From Prauserella flavalba (GTDB taxonomy: Bacteria > Actinomycetota > Actinomycetes > Mycobacteriales > Pseudonocardiaceae): 64,000 nt of DNA. Positions 26,858-33,454 of this stretch are shown one piece after another. Position 1 is the first letter of the stretch. Every line of letters begins with the position of its first letter. A program made the translations under genes and the position numbers. The DNA lies in assembly GCF_003202235.1 (NCBI RefSeq), contig NZ_MASU01000022.1, positions 62,001 through 126,000 of the forward strand, in the 5' to 3' direction. The notes below the pieces were generated by a model. It made no database searches and was not told the origin of the DNA. It was given only the letters and a program-made list of their open reading frames with translations.

Positions 26858-27457
26858 TCAGTCCTCCGCGTCGAGCCCGGAGATGGCGAGCCCTTCGGCG
26901 GAGGACAGTCCTTCCAGGTACCCGATGGCCCGTTCGGTTTTCGGGTAGCGCTGGACCAATGCCCAGAACTTCGCGTTGTGCTGGGCGACTCGCAGGTGCG
27001 CCAGCTCATGGACCAGCACGTAGTCCAGGACCCATGGCGGCACCGTGCGCAACCGTTCGCTTACCCGGATGGTCCGGTCGACCGGCGTGCACGACGCCCA
27101 GCGGGTGCGCATCGGCGGCACCCAGCGGACGCTCGCCGGTTTCGCGGTGCCGTCCAGGTAGCGGCGGGAGAGCTCCGTGCAGCGCAGCAGCAACGCCTCG
27201 TCCGAGGCGCGCGCTGGCGAAGCCCTCCTGTTCTCCGTGCGCTGCAACTTGCGCTGCATCTCGGCGACCCAGTGTTCTTCTTCTGCCTGGCTCATCTTGG
27301 CTGGGATGAGCACGACCAGTGTGTCGCCGTCTCGATAGGCGGTGACAGTGCTGCGACGACGCGCGCTCCGCCGCACCTCGATCTTCTGTTCAGGGACTGA
27401 AGACTGGCGCTTGTCCTTGTCCCGATTCCTCAATGAGGGAACCCGTGCTTCGGCCAC
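26858..27457 (-). CDS. M48/YgjP-type metallopeptidase
   Basis: About 199 residues. The C-terminal half holds the zinc motif VHELAHLRVAQHNAKFW (HExxH plus a distal His) and the WASCTP block, the signature of the YgjP/DUF45 group. The start is inferred: the frame is open to 27547, but the GTG at 27457 (VAEARVPSLRNRD) fits better. It converges on the DUF2342 gene with a three-base gap and is divergent to the ThiF-like gene. Presumably a cytoplasmic protease of unknown substrate. Confidence 0.82.
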   Translation of the reverse strand: MAEARVPSLRNRDKDKRQSSVPEQKIEVRRSARRRSTVTAYRDGDTLVVLIPAKMSQAEEEHWVAEMQRKLQRTENRRASPARASDEALLLRCTELSRRYLDGTAKPASVRWVPPMRTRWASCTPVDRTIRVSERLRTVPPWVLDYVLVHELAHLRVAQHNAKFWALVQRYPKTERAIGYLEGLSSAEGLAISGLDAED

Positions 27458-27517
27458 CCAACCACCGTAAGGGCAGGGACCGACATCACGGATGGCTGCA
27501 GCGTCACATCGTCCAGG

Positions 27518-27547
27518 TTGTCCACAATTGGGTTTGCCTGTGGACAA
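27518..27547. promoter_or_regulatory. inverted pair of DnaA-box sequences
   Basis: TTGTCCACA at 27518-27526 and its complement TGTGGACAA at 27539-27547 lie in the divergent intergenic region with 12 bases between them. TTGTCCACA is the preferred actinobacterial DnaA box. The pair could regulate the divergent genes or titrate DnaA. Confidence 0.5.
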
Positions 27548-27598
27548 CTCGGGGTGTGCTGGATGCGCTCCGGACGAGTTCTTGTAACCCTGTGCGAT

Positions 27599-28645
27599 AT
27601 GACCAATTCGCTACGCAATGTGAATCTTCCGCGGCGACCTCGCCTGGTGCCCGGTCTCGACGTGCTGGAACGCCGCGCCAACGAGATCCAGATCGGATTG
27701 GACCCTCGGCACGCGGTGGTGGCGACGGACCTGCCCCCGATCCTCATGGACATTCTGCGCGGCCTGGACGGCAGCAAGAGCACCAAGTCCCTGCTGTCGC
27801 TCGCCGAGAGCGAACACGCCGAACGGCTCCGGGAGCTGCTGACCGGGCTGGCGGAACGCGGGCTCATCGAGGAGGCCGAGCCGCCCGCGCACCCGCACAC
27901 CCGGACCGACGAACCCGAGCTGTGGTCGCTGAGCCTGGGTAGACGCCGCAGGGACACGGCGGCCAGGAGGGCACAGAGCACCGTGCTGATCCACGGAGGA
28001 GGGCGGCTGGCAGCGGCGATCAGCTCCCTGCTCGCGTCGGCAGGCGTCGGCCACCTCGACTCGGAGGCCGACGGCAGGGTCGGGCCCGAGGACCTCGGTT
28101 CCGGCTTCGTCGACGGCGACGTCGGCCTGCCCCGCAGACACGCGCTCACCGAGGCCGTGCGAAGAACCAACCCGGCGACCCGAACCGGCAGGCTCAGAGG
28201 CAGCCGGCGACCCGACCTCGTGGTGCTCACCGATGCCGTCGTGCCTGCTCCCGAGGTGGTCACCGATCTCGTCGCCGAGGGCTTGCCCCATCTCACCGTC
28301 CGCGTCCGCGACGGCATCGGTATCGTCGGTCCGCTCGTGTTCCCGGGCCGCAGCAGCTGCCTGCGCTGCGCCGACCTGCGACGCACCGCACTCGACTCCT
28401 GCTGGCCCAGGGTGGCGAGCCAGCTCGCCGGCCGCTACCAGCGCGCCGAGCTCGGCAACGTCTACGCCACCGCCGCGCTGGCCGTCGGCCAGATCCTGCG
28501 CGTGCTCACGCCCGAGGACGCTCCCCCTCCGACCTGGAACGGAACGCTGGAGATCGACTCATATGCCGGCACCGTCGATCACCGGGACTGGCATCCGCAC
28601 CCGGAATGCCCCTGCGGCGCGAGCCGGGTACGACGTGAACCGTAG
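27599..28645 (+). CDS. ThiF/E1-like protein with TOMM-type leader-binding features
   Basis: 348 residues. The N-terminal part (about 1-100, LDVLERRANEIQIGLDP and LLTGLAERGLIEEAE) resembles the winged-helix leader-peptide-binding region of cyclodehydratase maturation proteins, and the rest is an E1/ThiF-like Rossmann domain. VLIHGGGRLAAAI is the nucleotide loop, and zinc ligands are visible in SCLRCADL and CPCG. There is no YcaO cyclodehydratase or precursor peptide nearby, so it is an orphan. It matches Rv3196 by position and precedes an ABC1 kinase. The ATG at 27599 is chosen over an upstream start at 27518, which would overlap the DnaA boxes. Confidence 0.78.
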   Translation: MTNSLRNVNLPRRPRLVPGLDVLERRANEIQIGLDPRHAVVATDLPPILMDILRGLDGSKSTKSLLSLAESEHAERLRELLTGLAERGLIEEAEPPAHPHTRTDEPELWSLSLGRRRRDTAARRAQSTVLIHGGGRLAAAISSLLASAGVGHLDSEADGRVGPEDLGSGFVDGDVGLPRRHALTEAVRRTNPATRTGRLRGSRRPDLVVLTDAVVPAPEVVTDLVAEGLPHLTVRVRDGIGIVGPLVFPGRSSCLRCADLRRTALDSCWPRVASQLAGRYQRAELGNVYATAALAVGQILRVLTPEDAPPPTWNGTLEIDSYAGTVDHRDWHPHPECPCGASRVRREP

Positions 28646-28705
28646 TCGCGATCTACGTCCCGATACGGCTGCGAGAGGGGTGATCGGCAAGGCAGAATCG
28701 CTTGC

Positions 28706-30052
28706 GTGACCGAATTCCGCGACTCCTCCGACGACCGGGCCGAGGCTGCGATGCCGCGCAGAACGGCTGCGCGGACGGCGAAGCTGGCGAGCCTGCCTCT
28801 CGGCATCGCCGGCCGCGCCGTCGGCGGATGGGGCCGACGGCTGACCGGTCAGAGCGCCGAGGAGGTCAACGCAGCGCTCTCCGCCAAAGCCGCCGAGCAA
28901 CTCTTCGAGGTGCTCGGCACACTCAAGGGCGGTGCCATGAAGTTCGGGCAGGCCCTGAGCGTCTTCGAGGCCGCGGTACCCGACGAGATGGCCGCCCCCT
29001 ACCGGGACGCGTTGACCAGGCTCCAGGCAGCGGCACCACCCATGTCGGCCAAGCAGACTCATCGCGTGCTCGCCGAGCAGCTCGGACGGTCCTGGAAGCA
29101 GCGATTCAGCTCCTTCACCGACGAGCCCGCAGCCGCCGCCAGCATCGGCCAAGTCCACCGCGCCGTGTGGCACGACGGCCGCGAAGTCGCGGTCAAGGTC
29201 CAGTACCCGGGCGCCGACGAGGCCCTACGCAGCGACCTACGCCAGCTCCAGCGGTTCAGCCGCCTGTTCCAGGCACTCGTGCCTGGCACCGACGTCAAAC
29301 CGCTCCTCGCCGAGCTCGCCGCCCGCATGGACGAGGAGCTCGACTACCGGACCGAGGCCGACAACCAGCGCGGCTTCGCGAAGGCCTTCGCTGGAGACGG
29401 CCAGGTGCTCGTCCCCAGGGTCGTCGCGAGCGCCCCCAAGGTGGTCGTCACCGAGTGGGTGACCGGCACGCCCTTCGCCGAGATCATCCGGGCTGGCACC
29501 CAGGAGCAGCGCAACGAGGCGGGCAGGCTGCTGGCGGAGTTCCACTACTCCTCACCGGCCCGCGCGCAACTGCTGCACTCGGACCCCCATCCCGGCAACT
29601 TCATGCTGCTCGACGACGGGCGCATCTGCGTCATCGACTTCGGTGCCGTCGCACATCTGCCGGAGGGCGCGCCGCCCGCCCTGGGGCTGATGATGCGTTA
29701 CGCACTCGATGGTCGTTCCGCGGAACTGCTCGACGTACTGCGGACCGAGGGTTTCGTCCGGCCCGATTCCGAGGTCGAGGCTGAAGACGTCTATTCGTAC
29801 CTCCTTCCGTTGGTCGCTCCCCTCACCGAGGAGCGATTCCACTTCACGCGCCGGTGGGCCCAGAAACAGGCACTGCGGATGGGTGATCTGCGTAGTCAGG
29901 ACTTCCGCACCGGTCGATCGCTGAACCTGCCGCCGCACTGGTTGCTGATCCACCGGGTCACCGCGGGCGCCATCGGCATTCTGTGCCAGCTCGACGCCGA
30001 ACTGGCTCTGCGCTCCATTGTCGAACGCTGGCAGCCGGGCTTCGCGTCCTGA
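28706..30052 (+). CDS. ABC1/UbiB-family atypical kinase
   Basis: 448 residues. The KxGQ motif KGGAMKFGQALSVFE (about 74), the ExD-type AAAASIGQVHRAV in place of a P-loop, the lysine in VAVKVQYPG, the catalytic HSDPHPGNFML and metal-binding VIDFGAVAHL all mark the UbiB/ABC1 protein-kinase-like family. In mycobacteria the counterpart is Rv3197 next to whiB7, for which an ATPase/kinase role in lipid or quinone biology and macrolide tolerance has been discussed. It follows the ThiF-like gene by 60 bases and probably shares its transcript. Confidence 0.92.
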   Translation: MTEFRDSSDDRAEAAMPRRTAARTAKLASLPLGIAGRAVGGWGRRLTGQSAEEVNAALSAKAAEQLFEVLGTLKGGAMKFGQALSVFEAAVPDEMAAPYRDALTRLQAAAPPMSAKQTHRVLAEQLGRSWKQRFSSFTDEPAAAASIGQVHRAVWHDGREVAVKVQYPGADEALRSDLRQLQRFSRLFQALVPGTDVKPLLAELAARMDEELDYRTEADNQRGFAKAFAGDGQVLVPRVVASAPKVVVTEWVTGTPFAEIIRAGTQEQRNEAGRLLAEFHYSSPARAQLLHSDPHPGNFMLLDDGRICVIDFGAVAHLPEGAPPALGLMMRYALDGRSAELLDVLRTEGFVRPDSEVEAEDVYSYLLPLVAPLTEERFHFTRRWAQKQALRMGDLRSQDFRTGRSLNLPPHWLLIHRVTAGAIGILCQLDAELALRSIVERWQPGFAS

Positions 30053-30070
30053 AGGGCCGAATCGAGGGAC

Positions 30071-30079
30071 TTATCCACA
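30071..30079 (+). promoter_or_regulatory. single DnaA-box sequence
   Basis: TTATCCACA, the classical DnaA box, lies in the 128-base gap after the ABC1 kinase gene. A single 9-mer can occur by chance, but two more boxes lie 2.5 kb away. Confidence 0.3.
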
Positions 30080-30180
30080 ATGGCCGCGTGATTGGCGGGA
30101 ATGTGCCGTTCGCGGCTCGGATTCATCCACATTTTTCGTGATGACTCCCGCGGCCATCCGCGCCGCGCAAGGCTCGGGTC

Positions 30181-31122
30181 ATGACCACAGCGAGCTGCGC
30201 GGCACGTCCCGCGCCCACAGCCATCGACAGCATCATCACGGTCGCCGAACTGCGGGCCGGCGGCATGTCCGAACGCGCGATCCTCACCCGCTGCCGGCCC
30301 GGCGGCCCCTGGCGACGGCTCATGCCCGGCATCGTCCTGCTGGCACCCGGCGAACCGACCCGGAAGCAGATCCTGCGTGCGGCGACCACGTATCTCGGCC
30401 AGGACGGAGTCGTCACGGGCATCGATGCCCTCGCCGCACACGGACTGGAGTTGCCGTTGCCCCGCACCGTCCACGTGCTCGTGCCGTCGTATCGCCGGAT
30501 CCTGCCTCCGAACTTCATCCTGCTCGAGCGCACGGCCCGACCACCCGATCCCGTGCTCGTCAACGGGCTGCACTTCGCTCCACCGGCGCGCGCCGCGCTC
30601 GACGCCGCACGCACGGAGCACGACCCGGACCAGCTGCGTGATCTGCTGTCCCTGCCGATCTACTACGGGTTGTGCGCCATCGAGGATCTGCAGACCGAGC
30701 TCGACGCGGGCAACCAACGCGGTTCGGCGGCGGTGCGCGCCGAGCTACGCCGCATCAGCCGTAACCGCGACACGTTCGTCCACGGTCTGGCCAGACAGCT
30801 CACCAGACGCTCGCCGTTACCACCCCCACGGTGGGACGTCACCGTGTGCGACCTGCGCGGCCGGCCGATCGGCGCGGTCGACGCATGGTGGGACGAGGTG
30901 GGAATGGGCTGGCAGTTCACTCAGCAGAAGGGCACGAACCCGGAGCGGCATCTGGGCCATCTCGCACTGACCGCCGCCGGAGTCGTGCTGCTGCGCACGC
31001 CGAGCGAACGCCTGCGCGGGGATGGCGACGCGATCGTCAAAGAACTCGCGAGTGCGTTCCGCACCGCGGCGACCCGAGCCCGGCCGCTGGTGCAGTGCGA
31101 GACGCCCGTGGTGGCCGCATGA
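30181..31122 (+). CDS. AbiEi/DUF559-like hypothetical protein, paralogue 1
   Basis: 313 residues. The N-terminal half resembles the AbiEi-type winged helix seen in many actinobacterial proteins (ILTRCRPGGPWRRLMPGIVLL, TGIDALAAHGLELP). The C-terminal half aligns with the restriction-like DUF559 domain of the same proteins (GAVDAWWDEVGMGWQF, LTAAGVVLLRTPSERL). The E-V-D-S segment expected to hold catalytic acids reads QFTQ here, so nuclease activity is doubtful. A paralogue is encoded at 36466-37431. Function unknown. Confidence 0.65.
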   Translation: MTTASCAARPAPTAIDSIITVAELRAGGMSERAILTRCRPGGPWRRLMPGIVLLAPGEPTRKQILRAATTYLGQDGVVTGIDALAAHGLELPLPRTVHVLVPSYRRILPPNFILLERTARPPDPVLVNGLHFAPPARAALDAARTEHDPDQLRDLLSLPIYYGLCAIEDLQTELDAGNQRGSAAVRAELRRISRNRDTFVHGLARQLTRRSPLPPPRWDVTVCDLRGRPIGAVDAWWDEVGMGWQFTQQKGTNPERHLGHLALTAAGVVLLRTPSERLRGDGDAIVKELASAFRTAATRARPLVQCETPVVAA

Positions 31123-31125
31123 GTG

Positions 31126-31305
31126 TCACCAGTACTCGGCGGGCAGTTTGCCTTCGATGTCGCGCAGGTGTTCACGTGCGCAATGGGGGCACAGCCAGCG
31201 CGTGCGCCCGTCCTCTGTTTCACGAACCCAGGCCAGAGCGTCAGCCGTGCCAGCGGAGCCGCGACGGGCCCCGCAAACCGAACACACGGCCGCAGGTTCA
31301 GTCAT
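31126..31305 (-). CDS. small zinc-ribbon protein (59 aa)
   Basis: 59 residues with CSVC near residue 8 and CPHC near residue 40, a typical two-knuckle zinc ribbon. The ATG overlaps the stop of the methyltransferase gene (ATGA), implying coupled translation and a shared transcript. It converges on the AbiEi-like gene with a three-base gap. The role is unknown; a nucleic-acid- or protein-binding accessory is typical for such ribbons. Confidence 0.7.
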   Translation of the reverse strand: MTEPAAVCSVCGARRGSAGTADALAWVRETEDGRTRWLCPHCAREHLRDIEGKLPAEYW

Positions 31306-32189
31306 GACCTTCGTCCATGATGGACAGTCCTGGCGTTGAGCAGGTAAAGGTCGTCACGCGCACCGAGGTATTCGGGAGACTCCGGGTCGACGAGCCGCCG
31401 CACCGCGTCCCGGTCCCCGTCGCTCAGCCGCTCCTCGGCGATCTCGGCCAGCCAGGCCCATCGTTCCAGGACGAACTCGCGAACCGCTGGTGTCGTCGGC
31501 GCAGGGTGGTCCACCAGGTAGCTGAACGACGCGATGTCGGTGAGGCCGGCTTTGCCCAGGGCCACCGTCCAGCCGTAGGGCATCCGCACGGCGCCCGGCA
31601 TGGTGGCGCGCAGCTGCCGGAACCAAGCCTCATGAGCCGCTGCCAACCGTTGCTCGAGCCCCGGCTCGCCCACACCGACGTCCCAGGGCAGGCAGCGAGT
31701 GTCGAGGCCACCTTCGGCCACGGCCAACAGCCCACCGGGCGCGAGAGCACGCGCGAGGCGGTGCACGGCGAGTTGCTGATCAGGGAGGTGATGCACGACG
31801 GCCGAGGCCCAGATGAGGTCGGCGGACGAGAGCAGGTCGCTCAACTCGACGGTGCCGAGATCCGTCACGATGGTCTCCACCGCCACCGTGGAACCGCCTG
31901 CGATCCGGGCGGCCTTCTCCGCCACCGAGAGGAGTTCGTCCACGGCGTCCACCAGGATGACGGTGCCGCCGCCGCGGCCTCCAAGCGCTTCGGCGAGTGC
32001 CGCGCTCATGCCACCCGCACCGGAGCCCACGTCGACGACCGTGGGCTGAGCCGGCAGGTTGACGACGAGCCGTGCGGCAACGGCGTCGAGCCGGTCCCGT
32101 TCGAGCGCGTCGAGCCTGCGCAGCGAGGTAAGTCGTCCGGCCCAGTCCACGTCGTCGTGCGTATGTGCTGGCACAAGCACATTGAACAC
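31302..32189 (-). CDS. class I SAM-dependent methyltransferase
   Basis: About 295 residues. Motif I TVVDVGSGAGGMSAAL, motif II VILVDAVDELL, and the WASAVVHHLPDQQLAVHRLARALAPGGLLAVAEGG block define a class I Rossmann methyltransferase of the small-molecule type. The frame is open to 32249, but that stretch is a perfect hairpin, so a GTG at 32189 or 32180 is the more likely start. It lies downstream of whiB7 and its 83-aa partner and is coupled to the zinc-ribbon gene. A place in the WhiB7 resistance regulon is possible but unproven. Confidence 0.82.
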   Translation of the reverse strand: MFNVLVPAHTHDDVDWAGRLTSLRRLDALERDRLDAVAARLVVNLPAQPTVVDVGSGAGGMSAALAEALGGRGGGTVILVDAVDELLSVAEKAARIAGGSTVAVETIVTDLGTVELSDLLSSADLIWASAVVHHLPDQQLAVHRLARALAPGGLLAVAEGGLDTRCLPWDVGVGEPGLEQRLAAAHEAWFRQLRATMPGAVRMPYGWTVALGKAGLTDIASFSYLVDHPAPTTPAVREFVLERWAWLAEIAEERLSDGDRDAVRRLVDPESPEYLGARDDLYLLNARTVHHGRRS

Positions 32190-32202
32190 CAAGCGAGCCG
32201 CA

Positions 32203-32241
32203 CGTGGGCGGAAGACAGCTGTCCGCTGTCTTCCGCCCACG
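32203..32241. terminator. perfect 16-bp hairpin between the whiB7 unit and the methyltransferase gene
   Basis: Arms 32203-32218 and 32226-32241 are perfectly complementary (CGTGGGCGGAAGACAG) around a seven-base loop. No T-run follows on either strand. It may terminate the whiB7 mRNA or separate it from the methyltransferase gene. Confidence 0.6.
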
Positions 32242-32248
32242 ACGGTCA

Positions 32249-32500
32249 CTATCGGCTGTAGCGGCGCGATCTCATCGCCGCCCAGCGGGCCACGCGGTTC
32301 CAGCGACGGGCGGCTCTGGCGAGCCGCAGGTCGTGTCGCGGACCGTCGAGGGCCCTGTGCATGTCCCGTATTCGGGCTCTGGCGAGTTCTTCATGTAGCA
32401 ACATTCGGAGGGTCTCCTTGTGCATGGTCGGCGCACTGCTCGGTTGTTCGAGCAAGCCGTAGTTCGTCTCGGGCTGCGGGTAGTCCGTCTGCGTGGTCAT
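32249..32500 (-). CDS. small basic protein coupled to whiB7 (83 aa)
   Basis: 83 residues: a Gln/Pro-rich start (MTTQTDYPQPETNYGLLEQP), then a strongly basic helical C-terminal half (ELARARIRDMHRALDG, RRWNRVARWAAMRSRRYSR). The ATG overlaps the whiB7 stop codon (ATGA), so it is co-translated with WhiB7. No known domain is recognised. Basic charge and coupling suggest an RNA- or DNA-associated or WhiB7-associated role, which is inference only. Confidence 0.65.
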   Translation of the reverse strand: MTTQTDYPQPETNYGLLEQPSSAPTMHKETLRMLLHEELARARIRDMHRALDGPRHDLRLARAARRWNRVARWAAMRSRRYSR

Positions 32501-32865
32501 GCGGCACTCCGCTGTCCTGCGGCCGCGTGCTCCACCACCGGGTTCTTGCGCGGGCGTCCCCGAGGCCGCTTGCGGGCCACGACGGCGCCACGCTCGAAGA
32601 TCTCGCCGCCCCACACACCCCAGGGCTCCCGTCGCGCCAGCGCACCCGCGAGGCACGCCGAACGCACGGGGCAGTCACCGCAGAGCACCTTGGCGTGCTC
32701 GAGCTCGGCGGGGGTCTCCGCGAACCACAGGTCCGCGTTGCCGGATTGGCAGGGCAGGTCGAGGTCTGGCGACGACACGGCGTCGAGCAGTTCTGCGACG
32801 CCGGTCGTACCGGACAGCTCGTCGGGTAGCGCCCTCTCTGACGCGAAGGCGGTTGCCGATGGCAT
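32497..32865 (-). CDS. whiB7: WhiB7 redox-sensing transcription activator
   Basis: 122 residues. Four iron-sulfur cysteines (C39, C62, C65, C71), the GVWGG turn near 83-87 and a C-terminal AT-hook RGRPRKNP make this WhiB7, which with the primary sigma factor activates intrinsic antibiotic-resistance genes. The ATG at 32865 has AAGGAG eight bases upstream. The in-frame extension to 32994 passes through the leader hairpin. It sits downstream of uvrD2 and near the ABC1 kinase as in mycobacteria. Control is by a WhiB7-type promoter and a leader attenuator, both visible. Confidence 0.96.
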   Translation of the reverse strand: MPSATAFASERALPDELSGTTGVAELLDAVSSPDLDLPCQSGNADLWFAETPAELEHAKVLCGDCPVRSACLAGALARREPWGVWGGEIFERGAVVARKRPRGRPRKNPVVEHAAAGQRSAA

Positions 32866-32927
32866 TTCCCGTTCTCCTTTGTGTTGTAGAGATTTTCCTG
32901 TCGGTCCAACAGGTCCTGAAACAGCAA

Positions 32928-32964
32928 GAAGGCCGCGGATCCGATGTACGGTTCCGCGGCCTTC
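32928..32964 (-). promoter_or_regulatory. whiB7 leader attenuator hairpin
   Basis: Perfect 12-base arms GAAGGCCGCGGA / TCCGCGGCCTTC with a 13-base loop, followed on the transcript by TTGCTGTTT. It has the form of a Rho-independent terminator about 60 bases ahead of the whiB7 start. A second dyad TGACAG-GG-CTGTCA lies just upstream at 32980-32993. Confidence 0.8.
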
Positions 32965-32990
32965 GTGAGCCTTATCCCTTGACAGGGCTG

Positions 32991-33263
32991 TCATGGATAT
33001 CTCTCACGTGAGCGCAACGGAACACAGGGCTTGTCCTGGATCGGGAACAGAGCGGTCGCCGGACGGAACACCGGGTGCGTGGCCCCGACGTTGGTGTCAA
33101 CGGCATCGAGCATGAGAACGCGCTCATTGCGAGCGCGAGCGAGCGACCCGAAGTACGGCTGACCAGCCCAGGACACGATGCGACGCCGGCGTGCGGTCAT
33201 GACCGTCTGATCGGTCCAGGACAGCGAGGTGCCAGCGGTGCCGCTCAGCTTGATGAGCTTCAT
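32991..33263 (-). CDS. upstream ORF 2 in the whiB7 leader (90 codons)
   Basis: ATG at 33263 with a strong AGGAGG nine bases upstream, encoding a 90-residue product beginning MKLIKLSGTAGTSLSWTDQ. It lies wholly in the whiB7 leader. Its TGA overlaps an ATG (ATGA) that opens the frame running through the attenuator into whiB7. No family is recognised. It may be a regulatory uORF, a small protein, or both. Confidence 0.5.
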   Translation of the reverse strand: MKLIKLSGTAGTSLSWTDQTVMTARRRRIVSWAGQPYFGSLARARNERVLMLDAVDTNVGATHPVFRPATALFPIQDKPCVPLRSRERYP

Positions 33264-33322
33264 CAGGGGGCACCTCCTCTCGCTGTCCGCCGGTTCGCCG
33301 CCCCATCGGCAACCGGAATCAC
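33263..33322 (-). CDS. upstream ORF 1 in the whiB7 leader (19 codons)
   Basis: GTG at 33322 preceded by GGTGGAG with five bases between, encoding MIPVADGAANRRTARGGAP. The stop overlaps the ATG of uORF 2 (TGATG). It starts about 16 bases after the predicted transcription start, the usual place for an antibiotic-sensing leader peptide in whiB7/wblC leaders. Confidence 0.45.
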   Translation of the reverse strand: MIPVADGAANRRTARGGAP

Positions 33323-33344
33323 GGATGCTCCACCCAGTGACTGC

Positions 33345-33386
33345 AGGTTATTGGTCCTGTGGCGGCGGGGGCAACTTATTTTTGAG
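33345..33386 (-). promoter_or_regulatory. whiB7 autoregulated promoter
   Basis: On the minus strand an A/T-rich patch (CTCAAAAATAAG, 33386-33375) abuts -35 TTGCCC (33374-33369); an 18-base spacer leads to -10 TAACCT (33350-33345). An A/T-rich element just upstream of -35, contacted by the WhiB7 AT-hook, is the described signature of WhiB7-dependent promoters. Confidence 0.7.
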
Positions 33387-33454
33387 AAGTTCCCCCCAAG
33401 TGGCGGAAAAAAGTCCTGAGCTGGGCTTTTGCCTGTCTCGCCGTGTCCGCGCGG

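Noticed and set aside
32497-32994. 165-aa N-terminally extended WhiB7 as the main product
   Set aside because: The extension runs through the attenuator hairpin and the ATG at 32865 has the proper ribosome site; kept only as a possible re-initiation product.
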